Of a DNA stretch of 64,000 bases, positions 16,701 to 24,865 are shown one piece after another; the stretch's first letter is position 1; each line of letters opens with the position of its first letter. The position numbers were made by a program, and so were the translations under genes. The stretch is taken from assembly GCF_000515415.1 (NCBI RefSeq), contig NZ_KI911783.1:3152392-3216391 (forward strand), read 5' to 3'. Under the pieces are notes generated by a model that had not been told where the DNA came from, searched no databases, and saw only the letters and a program-made list of their open reading frames with translations. The DNA comes from Bradyrhizobium sp. WSM1417. Lineage in GTDB: Bacteria > Pseudomonadota > Alphaproteobacteria > Rhizobiales > Xanthobacteraceae.

Positions 16701-17690
16701 TTATCGCGCGACCGCCGCCCGGCGCAGCCGGTCGTTGATCGCTTCGCCCAGATCCTGTTCGGGGATCGCCATCACCGCGATCGCCCGCGGGCTCCCGGCA
16801 TCGAGGGCGCGAAGATAGCCGAACAGATTGGCGGCGGCTTCATCGAGATCGCCGCTGGGCGACAAATTCATGACCGCGGTGGCGGCCTCCAGTCCGGGCA
16901 GGCGCGCGGGGCCGAACGCCAGCAGCGCTTCGCCGGGCGCGATATCCTGCGCATTGAGCCGCACATTGGCGCGCGGCGCGTAATGCGAGGCCAGCATGCC
17001 CGGCGCCAGCGGCTGGCTGTCGTCGATGTCGGTCTCTGCGGGCAGACGCGCCAGCGGTGCACCGAGTACGGCCTCGATCCGCTCGCGTGACAGCCCGCCG
17101 GGCCGCAGCAGCATCGGCGCCGCAAAGCAGCCGACGATGGTCGATTCGACGCCGACCGTAACCGGCCCGCCATCGACGATCAGGTCGATCCGCCCCGCAA
17201 GGTCGCCCTCGACATGGGCGGCCAGCGTCGGAGAGACGTGGCCGGAGAGGTTGGCGGACGGCGCCACCACAGCCCCGCCAAAGGCGCGCAGGATCGCCTG
17301 CGCCACCGGATGGGCCGGAATGCGGATCGCGACCGTGTCGAGGCCCGCGGTCGCAAGCTCGGCCACCGGGCAGTTTTCCGTCTTCGGCACCACCAGCGTC
17401 AGCGGCCCCGGCCAGAACGCCTCCGCGAGGCGCAAGGCGCAGGCGTCGAATCGCCCGATCCGCCGCGCGGCCGCGAGGTCGGCGACATGCGCGATCAGCG
17501 GATTGAACGACGGTCGCCCCTTGGCGGCGTAAAGATGGGCGATCGCGCTGGCATTTCCGGCATCCGCCCCGAGCCCATAGACCGTCTCGGTCGGGAACGC
17601 GACCAGCCCGCCGGCGGCCAATGTCCGGGCGGCGGCTTCCGCGCCGGCCTCGCCGGCCGGTAAAATCAGCGTTTCAAGACCCGTTTTCAC
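16701..17690 (-). CDS. tsaC: Threonylcarbamoyl-AMP synthase, Sua5/TsaC type
   Basis: The 329-residue product makes threonylcarbamoyl-AMP from threonine, bicarbonate and ATP for the universal tRNA t6A37 modification. The YrdC domain shows PTETVYGLGADA, KGRPSFNPLIAHV and APSANLSGHVSPT. The C-terminal Sua5 domain begins at LAPGMLASHYAPRANVRL. The GTG at 17690 was chosen because GAGGAA lies about nine bases upstream. The longer open frame from 17786 would run through the tRNA-Pro gene and is not credible. It leads a long minus-strand operon. Confidence 0.88.
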   Translation of the reverse strand: MKTGLETLILPAGEAGAEAAARTLAAGGLVAFPTETVYGLGADAGNASAIAHLYAAKGRPSFNPLIAHVADLAAARRIGRFDACALRLAEAFWPGPLTLVVPKTENCPVAELATAGLDTVAIRIPAHPVAQAILRAFGGAVVAPSANLSGHVSPTLAAHVEGDLAGRIDLIVDGGPVTVGVESTIVGCFAAPMLLRPGGLSRERIEAVLGAPLARLPAETDIDDSQPLAPGMLASHYAPRANVRLNAQDIAPGEALLAFGPARLPGLEAATAVMNLSPSGDLDEAAANLFGYLRALDAGSPRAIAVMAIPEQDLGEAINDRLRRAAVAR

Positions 17691-17758
17691 AGGGATAAGA
17701 TTCCTCAGCTCGGCCGCTTGCGGTGCGCCAAACCCGACGCTATAAGCCGGCCTCTTGT

Positions 17759-17835
17759 CGGAGTGTGGCTCAGCCCGGTAGAGCACTGCGTTCGGGACGC
17801 AGGGGTCGCAGGTTCGAATCCTGCCACTCCGACCA
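17759..17835 (+). tRNA. tRNA-Pro (anticodon CGG)
   Basis: The 77-base cloverleaf begins CGGAGTG (17759-17765) and pairs with CACTCCG (17825-17831); A73 and an encoded CCA follow to 17835. The anticodon arm is CTGCG, loop TTCGGGA, CGCAG, giving anticodon CGG for CCG proline codons. The T arm contains GGTTCGAATCC. It is divergent from tsaC, 68 bp from its start. Confidence 0.96.
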
Positions 17836-18167
17836 TTCTTCCAAAAGTCGACGTTTTTCTAGAGGCTCGGCGGACCGGCCGCCGGGGCCTCGGAAGCGCC
17901 TTATTGCAACGAATTAGGGCGCAGGTCCACGGCCGATTTGGGTCGGCAGGCGGCCTGCCGCAGCGGCACGGCTTCTGATTTGCCGGCATCGATGGTCCGG
18001 CGTTCTGCTGTAGGTCAGCCCCCGGCGAGCCGATCAAAGTGCCAAGCAAGGATCGACACGAGGCTTTCGAACGATGCCCGGCGAATGCCGCGTTCATGCA
18101 ATTCGATGGAACTCTCGTGCATATCCGTTATGTCTGCGCGTGCCGTTAAATTCCAGAAGAATGCTCC
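17836..18167. other. Gene-free region after tRNA-Pro
   Basis: No coding frame is convincing here. A T-rich stretch (CGTTTTTC) 18 bp after the tRNA may end its transcript. A short hairpin CGGCAGG/CCTGCCG lies at 17944-17960. The DNA becomes more AT-rich towards the orphan gene that follows. No repeat of the tRNA 3' end was found that would mark an integrated element. Confidence 0.5.
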
Positions 18168-19010
18168 ATGGCTGGTCGCGAACTCATCGATCGCTCAGTT
18201 GTTCTCGCCGAGTACACTGCTGTGCAGGTGGATGTAGACGAATGGGCGGACATTCACCGCCCCGCTGTTTACAGAGGTACGTTTGGTTCTTCGGAAGTGG
18301 AGCACTTTCTGTATCTCGGATCGGATATCAACCGTCACACATACTTGCTTGGAAAGTTCGGCTTTCGGGCGCCTGTCGCAGAGAGCTTTTCGTTGGCAGC
18401 ACTGTCGAAATACGGACATCCTAATTTTCGAGTTTGGCTGGCATCCCAAAATAACCATATCGGATGCATGATGAATTTTAGCTTGGAACGCGTGAATATT
18501 GCGACCAAGCAACTTAATTCACGCGTCCCTGTTTCCGCTGATATCGGAAGACGAACCGAATACATCGCGAATCAACTGTCCGATTTGCTACCGGCCATTC
18601 GGGAGATCACGACACTTCCAAGATTTCTTGAGGTCTTAGCTGCCGATACTGAGCCTTGGCCTTGGTTCGCCGCAAATCCTATCATTCGGGCTGCTCAAAT
18701 TGTTGCTGTCGGATCCCATTTGAAGATTTCGCCAGAAGCCCTCCGCGAGATGCTCATGACCTACCGTCCGCTCATCTGTAAGAACCTGCAAGTTCCGGAT
18801 CTAGATTCTTTTTTGTTCGGGCTGATCACTGACTTGCACGAGATGATCGCTATGACGGCCCTGACCCGGGCTGATCTCTTCCAGGCGGCACTGGACACCG
18901 CCTGCCAAGCAAAAACCTTCGACTACAGCTCTCGGATTTTAGTGCTGCGCTCCGTCGATCCCTGCGCGGAGATAACCCGTTGTCAGCCCGCCATTCCAGC
19001 GGCTAGATGA
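18168..19010 (+). CDS. Orphan hypothetical protein of unusual composition
   Basis: This 280-residue product matches no family I recognise. It lacks a signal peptide or membrane segment and has a helical C-terminal half (SPEALREMLMTYRPLICKNL, SFLFGLITDLHEMIAMTALT). Codon use includes many A/T-ending codons (for example TTA, ATA, AAT) that neighbours avoid, and the DNA is visibly less GC-rich. Together with its place just beyond a tRNA gene this suggests acquisition by transfer. The start at 18168 is the first ATG of the open frame; the ribosome site is weak (AGAAG). Confidence 0.5.
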   Translation: MAGRELIDRSVVLAEYTAVQVDVDEWADIHRPAVYRGTFGSSEVEHFLYLGSDINRHTYLLGKFGFRAPVAESFSLAALSKYGHPNFRVWLASQNNHIGCMMNFSLERVNIATKQLNSRVPVSADIGRRTEYIANQLSDLLPAIREITTLPRFLEVLAADTEPWPWFAANPIIRAAQIVAVGSHLKISPEALREMLMTYRPLICKNLQVPDLDSFLFGLITDLHEMIAMTALTRADLFQAALDTACQAKTFDYSSRILVLRSVDPCAEITRCQPAIPAAR

Positions 19011-19075
19011 GTGCATAGTCGGTTGCGCACGCGATCCGCGCAATCGGCCAATAACAAAAAACAGGGCAGGAAATC

Positions 19076-20050
19076 ATGAACGAGAAAATCATCGCGCTCG
19101 TTGCAGCTTTTGGCTTCACTGCTTGCGGATCGGCATGGGCCGCGTGGCCGGAGGACAAGCCAATCGAAGTCGTCGTCGGCTTTGCGCCCGGCGGCGGTAC
19201 CGATGTCATGGCTCGCAAGCTTCTTCCCTTCGTCGAGCGCGCGCTGGGCGGCAAGGCGAAGTTTGTCGTCCTGAACAAGCCTGGGGCCGGTGGAGAGATC
19301 GCGTTTGCCTCGATCGCGCGCGCGGCGCCCGACGCCTATTCGATCGGCGTCGTCAACGTCCCGGGCTACAACTTTCTGCCGATGACGCGCAAAACCCAAT
19401 ACACCACGGACGAAATTCGGCTGGTCGCGCGGCTGGTCGAGGATCCGAACGTAGTCGTAGTGCCCGCGGACAGCAGGTTCAACAATCTGCCGGACGTCAT
19501 TGCCGCACTACGCGGCAAGCCGGGCTCGGTGACGTTTGGACACAATGGTGCTGGCACGAACGGTCATCTGGCCATTCGCATGCTCGCCGCAGCCGCGAAG
19601 GTGGAGCCCAACGAAATCTCCTACAGGGGAACGGCCGCACAGAGGACCGATCTGCTCGGCGGGCATCTGGAAGTCGGGATGGTCAGTCTCAGCGAGATTC
19701 CCGAATTACATGGCAGCAACAAGGGCCCGCTGCGCGTCATCGCGATCCTGTCGAAGAAGCGCTTTGCATCGCTGCCCGATGTGCCGACCGCAGAGGAGGT
19801 GGGCTTTCCGGTCACGTCGACGGCAGAGCGCGGTTTCGCGGTCCCGAAGGGCGTGCCGGATGACATCGTCAAGAAGCTGGAAGCCGGGATTGCCGCAGGC
19901 CTGCGTAATCCAGAGTACCTGACAGGCTCGCCCGGCGACGAGCCGGTGATCTCCTTCATGCCTGGGAATGCGTGGCAAAAACGCCTCGACGACATGTCCG
20001 AGGCGTTGCGTCCTTACGCCGAGGCCATGCGCGAGAACGAGCAGAAGTAA
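19076..20050 (+). CDS. TctC/Bug-family periplasmic substrate-binding protein
   Basis: The 324-residue product has a signal peptide (IIALVAAFGFTACGSAWAA) and the Bug/TctC fold markers WPEDKPIEVVVGFAPGGGTDVMAR, VLNKPGAGGEIA and GHNGAGTNGHLAIRML. Such proteins bind organic acids for tripartite tricarboxylate transporters. No tctA or tctB membrane genes lie nearby, so this is one of the many orphan Bug proteins and its ligand is unknown. CAGGAAATC precedes the ATG. Confidence 0.85.
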   Translation: MNEKIIALVAAFGFTACGSAWAAWPEDKPIEVVVGFAPGGGTDVMARKLLPFVERALGGKAKFVVLNKPGAGGEIAFASIARAAPDAYSIGVVNVPGYNFLPMTRKTQYTTDEIRLVARLVEDPNVVVVPADSRFNNLPDVIAALRGKPGSVTFGHNGAGTNGHLAIRMLAAAAKVEPNEISYRGTAAQRTDLLGGHLEVGMVSLSEIPELHGSNKGPLRVIAILSKKRFASLPDVPTAEEVGFPVTSTAERGFAVPKGVPDDIVKKLEAGIAAGLRNPEYLTGSPGDEPVISFMPGNAWQKRLDDMSEALRPYAEAMRENEQK

Positions 20051-20082
20051 TTAGCTGCTATCGCCGGCCGTTGTCGGGCGAT

Positions 20083-20409
20083 CTACCGCCGCGCCACCAG
20101 CACGCCGATCATGAACGCAATCATCAGCGCGGGCAGCGGCGCCTCACGCACCATGCCGCGTACGACGTGGGACCAATGTTGCTCCGGGACGAGTTTCGGA
20201 GACCTGATCTCGGGCGCTGGCTTGATGCCCCATTCCGAGGCGAGTTCGGCGATCTCGCTTGAGGCGAGCCGCACGCCGTCGCGGACGCGGAAGATGGCGG
20301 CGTCCGCGCGCTCGCGCGGTGCCAGCAACATCATCGTCGTGACGGCCGTACGCAGGGTCATCTCGCCGTAGCCTTGCAGCCTGACCGATTCCTCGGGGTC
20401 GGATGTCAT
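20083..20409 (-). CDS. Small C-terminally anchored hypothetical protein
   Basis: This 108-residue protein has a soluble N-terminal part and one hydrophobic C-terminal segment (APLPALMIAFMIGVLVARR) consistent with a tail anchor. No catalytic motif was seen. It lies 27 bp downstream of a 37-codon membrane micro-gene on the same strand, and the two may be co-transcribed. Confidence 0.55.
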   Translation of the reverse strand: MTSDPEESVRLQGYGEMTLRTAVTTMMLLAPRERADAAIFRVRDGVRLASSEIAELASEWGIKPAPEIRSPKLVPEQHWSHVVRGMVREAPLPALMIAFMIGVLVARR

Positions 20410-20436
20410 CGCAAATACCTCACAGCGCCAAATGCC

Positions 20437-20550
20437 TTACCACGCGAAGTGGCGCGCGATGGTGAACGCCATCGTCGCGCACAGGACCAGCGTGGATACC
20501 GCGCCGGCCACGCCGCGCGCGAGATCGGTCCGCGTCAGGTGCCTGGTCAT
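20437..20550 (-). CDS. Possible 37-residue membrane micro-protein
   Basis: ATG at 20550 is preceded by GGAG seven bases upstream and opens a 37-codon frame ending TAA at 20437. The product has a charged N-terminus (MTRHLTRTDLARG) and one transmembrane-like stretch (AVSTLVLCATMAFTIA). It lies directly upstream of the tail-anchored protein gene. The call rests on the ribosome site, topology and position only. Confidence 0.4.
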   Translation of the reverse strand: MTRHLTRTDLARGVAGAVSTLVLCATMAFTIARHFAW

Positions 20551-20623
20551 GATTCTGCTCCATGCTCGGCATGGCAATGGCGGGGAGGCGACGTTGGTTC
20601 CTGCCGCGACGGGCGAACGCCGG

Positions 20624-20848
20624 CTATTTCCGCAGCAGCTCGCTCAGCGCCGCCGTCGCCTCGGCGCAGCGGATGTCGTCGATCTCGCGCGACAGGCTGA
20701 GTGCGCTCGATCTGAGCTCTTCGACTTTCCAGCTCTCGGGGTGCTGGGTCTCGAGTTGAGCAAGCCGCTTGTTCAGATCGTCCAATCTGGTTTGCAATTG
20801 TTCGACGCTGGCGGCCCCATTCACCACCCAGACTCTTTGCGCACGCAT
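20624..20848 (-). CDS. Small coiled-coil hypothetical protein
   Basis: A 74-residue product begins at the ATG at 20848 (MRAQRVWVVNGAASVEQL), with GGGGAACGACG before it. Residues 14-45 show a heptad-like pattern (LQTRLDDLNKRLAQLETQ) predicted to form a coiled coil. No known domain was recognised; longer upstream starts were rejected because the extra sequence is Arg-rich and not protein-like. Confidence 0.5.
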   Translation of the reverse strand: MRAQRVWVVNGAASVEQLQTRLDDLNKRLAQLETQHPESWKVEELRSSALSLSREIDDIRCAEATAALSELLRK

Positions 20849-20990
20849 CGTCGTTCCCCTGCTCGTCTCACGGCGTTGTGAGAGGGGTTCGTGGCCGCAA
20901 TGGGAGTTTCTTTTGTCCGGCTTCAGACGGACGGGAACCGTTGCAGATCGGCAACGCGAGTTCCTTCGCGCTGACCGGCCATCGCGCGTA

Positions 20991-21251
20991 TCAGGCCGCG
21001 CGCGGCCACTCGGTCGATTGCTTTTCAAGCCGGCTTTCGAGAATGGCGATGCTCACCCGAATATTGTCGCGCCGGGCCCGCAGGTTCTGCGCGAGCATGG
21101 GGTAGGCGACGTTCTGGGGATCGGAGATTCCGGCTTTCCGTTCTTCCTCCAGAATGTCGGCGTCGATCATTCGCATGCGCCAGCGCAGATCGGAGATCAA
21201 TGCGTGGAGCTGGGTTGGCATGGTCGCTTCGAAACGGGACGTCGGGTGCAT
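20991..21251 (-). CDS. Small conserved hypothetical protein (DNA/RNA unknown)
   Basis: This 86-residue, charged, helical product starts at the ATG at 21251 (MHPTSRFEATMPTQLHAL) with GTGAGGCGATC before it. It contains SDLRWRMRMIDADILEEERK and a C-terminal basic helix. It is divergent from the membrane-anchored gene at 21426. No function can be assigned. Confidence 0.5.
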   Translation of the reverse strand: MHPTSRFEATMPTQLHALISDLRWRMRMIDADILEEERKAGISDPQNVAYPMLAQNLRARRDNIRVSIAILESRLEKQSTEWPRAA

Positions 21252-21362
21252 GATCGCCTCACGATGAAACAGACCCACTGCGGGTCTGAGGGATTTGACT
21301 GCCGTCCAGCAAGCAGAATGCCAGTGACCGGCTGATCTCCCGCAATTGCGCGACGGCGCACC

Positions 21363-21387
21363 GGAACGATTGCCACTCTTTCCCGTT
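21363..21387 (+). promoter_or_regulatory. EcfG-like promoter motif (GGAAC-N16-CGTT)
   Basis: GGAAC at 21363-21367, 16 bases, CGTT at 21384-21387, which is a full match to the alphaproteobacterial general-stress sigma consensus. It ends 38 bp before the start of the gene at 21426. Confidence 0.65.
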
Positions 21388-21425
21388 GCTGCAGGGGCCT
21401 CGACAACGAGGCGATCGAGGGACCC

Positions 21426-21884
21426 ATGCCGCTCATCCGCTATTTCGTCTTCACCGGCGGCGCTCTGCTCGCCGTCCTGTACCTTGCTGATTACTACATG
21501 GCTGGTCCCGTGAGCGCCGCTGCCGAAACCGGGCCGGACCTCTCGATCGTCCGAATTCATTCTGCGCAGACATGGCCGGAGAAGATCGTCTTCGACACCA
21601 ACGTGCGACAGATTCCGTTGACCAAAACTGTGGCGTCATCGACACCGGACGCGGCGGCGCCGGCCGCGCCGGAAGGTGCGCGCCAGGCATTTGCGATGGC
21701 GGCGCAGCCCGCCGCGGAGAAGGCTTCGGACTCCAAGGCTTTGGAGTCCAAGGCCGCGGAGCCCAGGCAGGCCAAGGCGGCCGCTCCGAACAAGCGCGTT
21801 GCGGAGCGGCATCGTCGCCGCCAGCCGTCGCGCATGGCGGAACGCGGTCAGTTCTTCAACGAGCCCGTCGCCGCAGAATGGTGA
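21426..21884 (+). CDS. Membrane-anchored Ala/Lys-rich hypothetical protein
   Basis: The 152-residue product has one N-terminal transmembrane segment (YFVFTGGALLAVLYLADYYM). A short folded part with VRIHSAQTWPEKIVFDTN follows, then a low-complexity Ala/Lys/Glu stretch (residues 75-125, including a repeated SKALESKAAE theme) and a basic end (RVAERHRRRQPSRMAERG). It probably sits in the inner membrane with a flexible periplasmic tail. The upstream GGAAC-N16-CGTT suggests general-stress control. GAGGGACCC lies before the ATG. Confidence 0.6.
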   Translation: MPLIRYFVFTGGALLAVLYLADYYMAGPVSAAAETGPDLSIVRIHSAQTWPEKIVFDTNVRQIPLTKTVASSTPDAAAPAAPEGARQAFAMAAQPAAEKASDSKALESKAAEPRQAKAAAPNKRVAERHRRRQPSRMAERGQFFNEPVAAEW

Positions 21885-22076
21885 GCGGCGCTCCGTGAGG
21901 GTGTTTTCGCGCGACCTGGATGCGGTCAATCGCAATTCATCCTCGGCGCTTCCCACGTGACGATCGGGCTGCCTCTCGGTTGGGCACCCGTGCCGGACAG
22001 CGAGGCTGTGCGCGCGACGCATCGCACGATAGTCTCTGCCGCGACCTGACCCGGGAAGCAGAAGAGGGAAAGATTC

Positions 22077-23036
22077 GTGGCGAGATTTGTGACGATCGCG
22101 GCTGGCCAGCTTGGCCCTGTCGCGCGGACCGAGGCGAGAACCGCCGTCGTGGCGCGCCTGATGGCCTTGATGCGCCAGGCGCACGCCAACGGCTGTGACC
22201 TGATCGTCTACCCCGAGCTGGCGCTGACCACGTTCTTTCCGCGCTGGTATTTCGAGGACCAGGCGGAGATCGACAGCTTCTTCGAGCGCGAGATGCCGGG
22301 GCCGGAGACGAGAGGCCTGTTCGATCTCGCGCGCGAGATCGGCATCGGATTTTACCTTGGCTATGCCGAGCTGACGGTCGAGGCCGGAATTGTCCGGCGC
22401 TACAACACCTCCATCCTGATCGAGAAGAGCGGCGCCATCGTCGCCAGATATCGCAAGGTTCATCTGCCGGGGCATGCCGAGCACGAGCCCTGGCGCGAAT
22501 TCCAGCATCTGGAAAAGCGCTATTTCGAGCCCGGCGATGGCTTTGGCGTGACCGAGGCCTTTGGCGGCGTGATGGGGATGGCGATCTGCAATGATCGCCG
22601 CTGGAGCGAGACCTACCGGGTGATGGGCCTGCAGGGCGTCGAGATGGTGATGATCGGCTACAACACGCCGGTGCACAATCCGCCCGCACCCGAGCATGAC
22701 GATCTCTCGCTGTTCCACAATCATCTGGTGATGCAGGCCGGCGCCTACCAGAACGGCACGTTCGTCGTCGGCGTCGCCAAGGCGGGTGTGGAGGAGGGCG
22801 TCGACCACATCGGCGGAAGCTGCATCATCGCGACCTCGGGCGAGATCATCGCGCGATGTACGACCAAGGGCGACGAGATCGCGCTCGCTCGCTGCGATCT
22901 CGATCTCTGCAACTCCTACAAGCGCACCACGTTCAATTTCGACGTTCACCGTCAGCCGCAGGCCTACGGCATGATTGTCGAACGGAAGGGCGTGACACTC
23001 ATGGCGGACGGAACGCCGGTGCCGCCGAAGCGGTGA
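22077..23036 (+). CDS. Nitrilase-superfamily N-carbamoyl-D-amino acid hydrolase
   Basis: The 319-residue enzyme has the catalytic Glu-Lys-Cys triad of the nitrilase superfamily: E47 (VYPELAL), K127 (YRKVHLPG) and C171 (MAICNDRRW). Its length and these positions nearly match Agrobacterium D-carbamoylase (E47, K127, C172), which hydrolyses N-carbamoyl-D-amino acids; NTPVHNPPAPEHD is also of that type. GTG at 22077 is preceded by GAGGGA. It is monocistronic and followed by a perfect 44-base palindrome. Confidence 0.82.
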   Translation: MARFVTIAAGQLGPVARTEARTAVVARLMALMRQAHANGCDLIVYPELALTTFFPRWYFEDQAEIDSFFEREMPGPETRGLFDLAREIGIGFYLGYAELTVEAGIVRRYNTSILIEKSGAIVARYRKVHLPGHAEHEPWREFQHLEKRYFEPGDGFGVTEAFGGVMGMAICNDRRWSETYRVMGLQGVEMVMIGYNTPVHNPPAPEHDDLSLFHNHLVMQAGAYQNGTFVVGVAKAGVEEGVDHIGGSCIIATSGEIIARCTTKGDEIALARCDLDLCNSYKRTTFNFDVHRQPQAYGMIVERKGVTLMADGTPVPPKR

Positions 23037-23067
23037 TGCTTCTTTCTCTGTCGGCACACCCACCGCT

Positions 23068-23111
23068 GTCGTCCCGGCCTGGTGCGCAATTGCGCACCAG
23101 GCCGGGACGAC
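23068..23111. terminator. Perfect 44-base palindrome after the carbamoylase gene
   Basis: Two perfect 22-base arms meet with no loop around GCGCAATTGCGC. Placed 31 bp after the stop codon at 23036, the sequence could form a strong hairpin that ends or protects the transcript, although no T-run follows. It may also be a dispersed intergenic repeat. Confidence 0.6.
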
Positions 23112-23830
23112 GGTCGAGCTTGTGACTTGATGCCGAGCGCCTCACTGCCCGACGGGCAAAACACCTGCAGGGCTGTCAATCCGTCTGCGCGAATATATTC
23201 CACTTTACCGAAATTCGGAATTGGCGTATGTGTCGCCCATCCCGGCTCATCCTTGAGGGGCGATCTTGTGGTCGTCACGTTCGCGAGCCGGGCTTGCGGT
23301 GGACGCGGCAGCGTTCGGGTGCGAGAGGCCAAGGGCAGGGCGGATTGCTCTCCGTGAGCCCAAAACTTCGTGCCGACGAGCGGCGCTGCTAGGCTTCGTC
23401 TCGTCTGTAGGTTTCCGGCTCCGTCGACAGGGCTGGAAAAACTGCGGCGAAATGGCGGGCCGTGCGTACGGCAAAATCGTGTGGTCCTGGCCGTCGTTGC
23501 TACGGTCAAGCTCTTGCGGATGCGGCATCTGCGTCAACCGGCGCAGTGTCGGCGACTTCTGTGAGAGTGAGGGAGGCCAAAAGGAACTCGGCTCCCGGGA
23601 GAGCACGGCATAAGCCGTCCAACCATCGCGCAGGGAAGGCCGAGTGATTGGCTACACCTGTATGCTGCTGTGCGGTTTCCTTGCGCTACATCTTCGCGCA
23701 GCGGACCGCGGGTGCCAGCCGGCACCCGGCTTTCCCTGCGCCCTCTTGGAATAGAGGGTGGAGTGAACGAAGCAAAGCTCGGGCGAAACGCGCCGCGAGG
23801 ATGCGAAGCTGTGTCTGCGGCTACACACTC
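23112..23830. repeat. Degenerate dispersed intergenic element with a long stem-loop
   Basis: About 0.7 kb without a credible gene. It contains a 15-base stem at 23628-23642 (GCGCAGGGAAGGCCG) pairing with 23727-23741 (CGGCTTTCCCTGCGC) with one G-U pair. An inner hairpin CGGGTGCC/GGCACCCG lies at 23709-23728. The surrounding wording resembles a large element I recall as recurring in Bradyrhizobium intergenic DNA and often mis-called as small ORFs. It may be a decayed mobile or structured-RNA element. Confidence 0.5.
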
Positions 23831-23936
23831 CCTGTCATCGCCCGGCTTGACCGGGCGAACCAGTATTCCGAGACAGTTATGATTGAACCGAGAAGCCGCG
23901 GCGTACTGGATTCCCCGCTTTCGCGGGGAATGACAG
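23830..23936. repeat. Palindromic intergenic repeat cluster
   Basis: CTGTCAT near 23832 and ATGACAG at 23930-23936 bracket a repeat. It contains two internal hairpins, CGCCCGG/CCGGGCG near 23839-23857 and CCCCGC/GCGGGG near 23923-23938. The sequence is non-coding and resembles other dispersed repeats of this genus. Confidence 0.55.
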
Positions 23937-23971
23937 TGGTGCTGGGAGGACGAAGCCGTCACCTCATACTC

Positions 23972-24077
23972 CGTCATTGCGAGCGCAGCGAAGCAATCCA
24001 GTCTGCCGCCGCGGAGGGATTCTTGCTTCCGCCTTCGCTAAAGCTTCGGCGGACAAGTCGCTGCGCTCGCAATGACG
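23972..24077. repeat. Palindromic element, copy 2 of the 6376-6454 family
   Basis: The left 30 bases (23972-24001) are identical to the left arm at 6376-6405. The right arm is shortened to 19 bases (24059-24077), and the loop is replaced by about 57 bases holding a TCCGCC/GGCGGA stem. A further small hairpin GTCCTGG/CCAGGAC follows at 24120-24139, before the tetR promoter. Confidence 0.8.
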
Positions 24078-24200
24078 ATCTAGAGAGAATGTCCGCCAAA
24101 CTCCTCCCTGGGGTCATGGGTCCTGGCCTTCGCCAGGACGACGCCGGAGTTGGTGGCCATCAGTCTGACCCACCGCCCCAATCACAACCAAGTGTCTTTA

Positions 24201-24222
24201 TTCGGAAACAATCATTCCCTAT
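24201..24222. promoter_or_regulatory. Putative TetR operator before the regulator gene
   Basis: The 22-base site reads TTCGGAAACAATC then ATTCCCTAT. It matches the site at 24866-24887 in 17 of 22 positions and is an imperfect dyad. It ends nine bases before the TetR start, fitting autorepression. Confidence 0.6.
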
Positions 24223-24231
24223 TATCCCGCA

Positions 24232-24852
24232 ATGCAAAAAGCCGCCCGCAAATCCCAACCCCTTGCCCGTCCGCCCGGCCGTCCCCGCGAGTTCGACATG
24301 GACATTGCCCTCGACAGGGCCGTGCGCGTGTTTTCCGAGCGCGGTTATCATGCGACCTCGATCGGCGATCTCACCGCGGCGATGCGGCTGGCGACCGGCA
24401 GCGTCTACAAGGCGTTCCGCGACAAGCATGCGGTGTTTCTCGCCGCCTTCGAGCGCTACGTCGCTCTGCGCCAGGAGCAGACGCGTAGCGCCGCGGCGAA
24501 AGGCGCCAATGGCCGCGAGCGGCTGCGCAACCTGCTGCTGTCCTACGTAGAGCATTCCCAGGGCAGCGAGGGGCGGCGCGGCTGTCTCGTGGTCGGCAGC
24601 GCAGTCGAGTTGTGCGCGGTCGATCCGGTGGTGGCCGCCCTCGTCAGCGCGCGGCTCGAGACCAACGAAGGCTTCATCGCTGGCCTCATTCGCGAGGGGC
24701 AGGCCGACGGCTCTATACCCCGCCATGTGGCCGCCGACGACACCGCGCGGCTGATGATCTGCATCACGCAGGGTCTGCGCGTCGTCGGCAAGGCGCGCCT
24801 TTCGCTCGACGCCAAGCGCCTGGTCGCCGTCGCGATGAAGCTGCTCGCCTGA
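24232..24852 (+). CDS. TetR/AcrR-family transcriptional regulator
   Basis: This 206-residue repressor-type protein has an N-terminal helix-turn-helix domain (SIGDLTAAMRLATGSVYKAF, about residues 43-62) after a basic PPGRPREF lead. Its C-terminal ligand domain resembles the TetR_C group with GCLVVGSAVEL. It is followed after 52 bp by an MFS transporter. A matching dyad sits before both genes, so it very likely controls itself and the pump. The inducing compound is unknown. Confidence 0.87.
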   Translation: MQKAARKSQPLARPPGRPREFDMDIALDRAVRVFSERGYHATSIGDLTAAMRLATGSVYKAFRDKHAVFLAAFERYVALRQEQTRSAAAKGANGRERLRNLLLSYVEHSQGSEGRRGCLVVGSAVELCAVDPVVAALVSARLETNEGFIAGLIREGQADGSIPRHVAADDTARLMICITQGLRVVGKARLSLDAKRLVAVAMKLLA

Positions 24853-24865
24853 ATTTTTTGTCATA

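Noticed and set aside
15245..16738. 497-codon plus-strand frame
   Set aside because: It is opposite the FAD-dependent hydroxyacid dehydrogenase, has no domain, and has His/Arg-rich composition.
17691..17786. N-terminal extension of TsaC from an ATG at 17786
   Set aside because: It would cross the tRNA-Pro gene and adds sequence unlike the family; GTG at 17690 has a ribosome site.
17836..20050. Integrated genomic island bounded by the tRNA gene
   Set aside because: No integrase, no repeated tRNA 3' end and normal composition again by 19076; only the one gene looks foreign.
23266..23613. Small frames in the repeat-rich gap after the carbamoylase gene
   Set aside because: Arg/Cys/Gly-rich products without ribosome sites, lying in degenerate repeat DNA.
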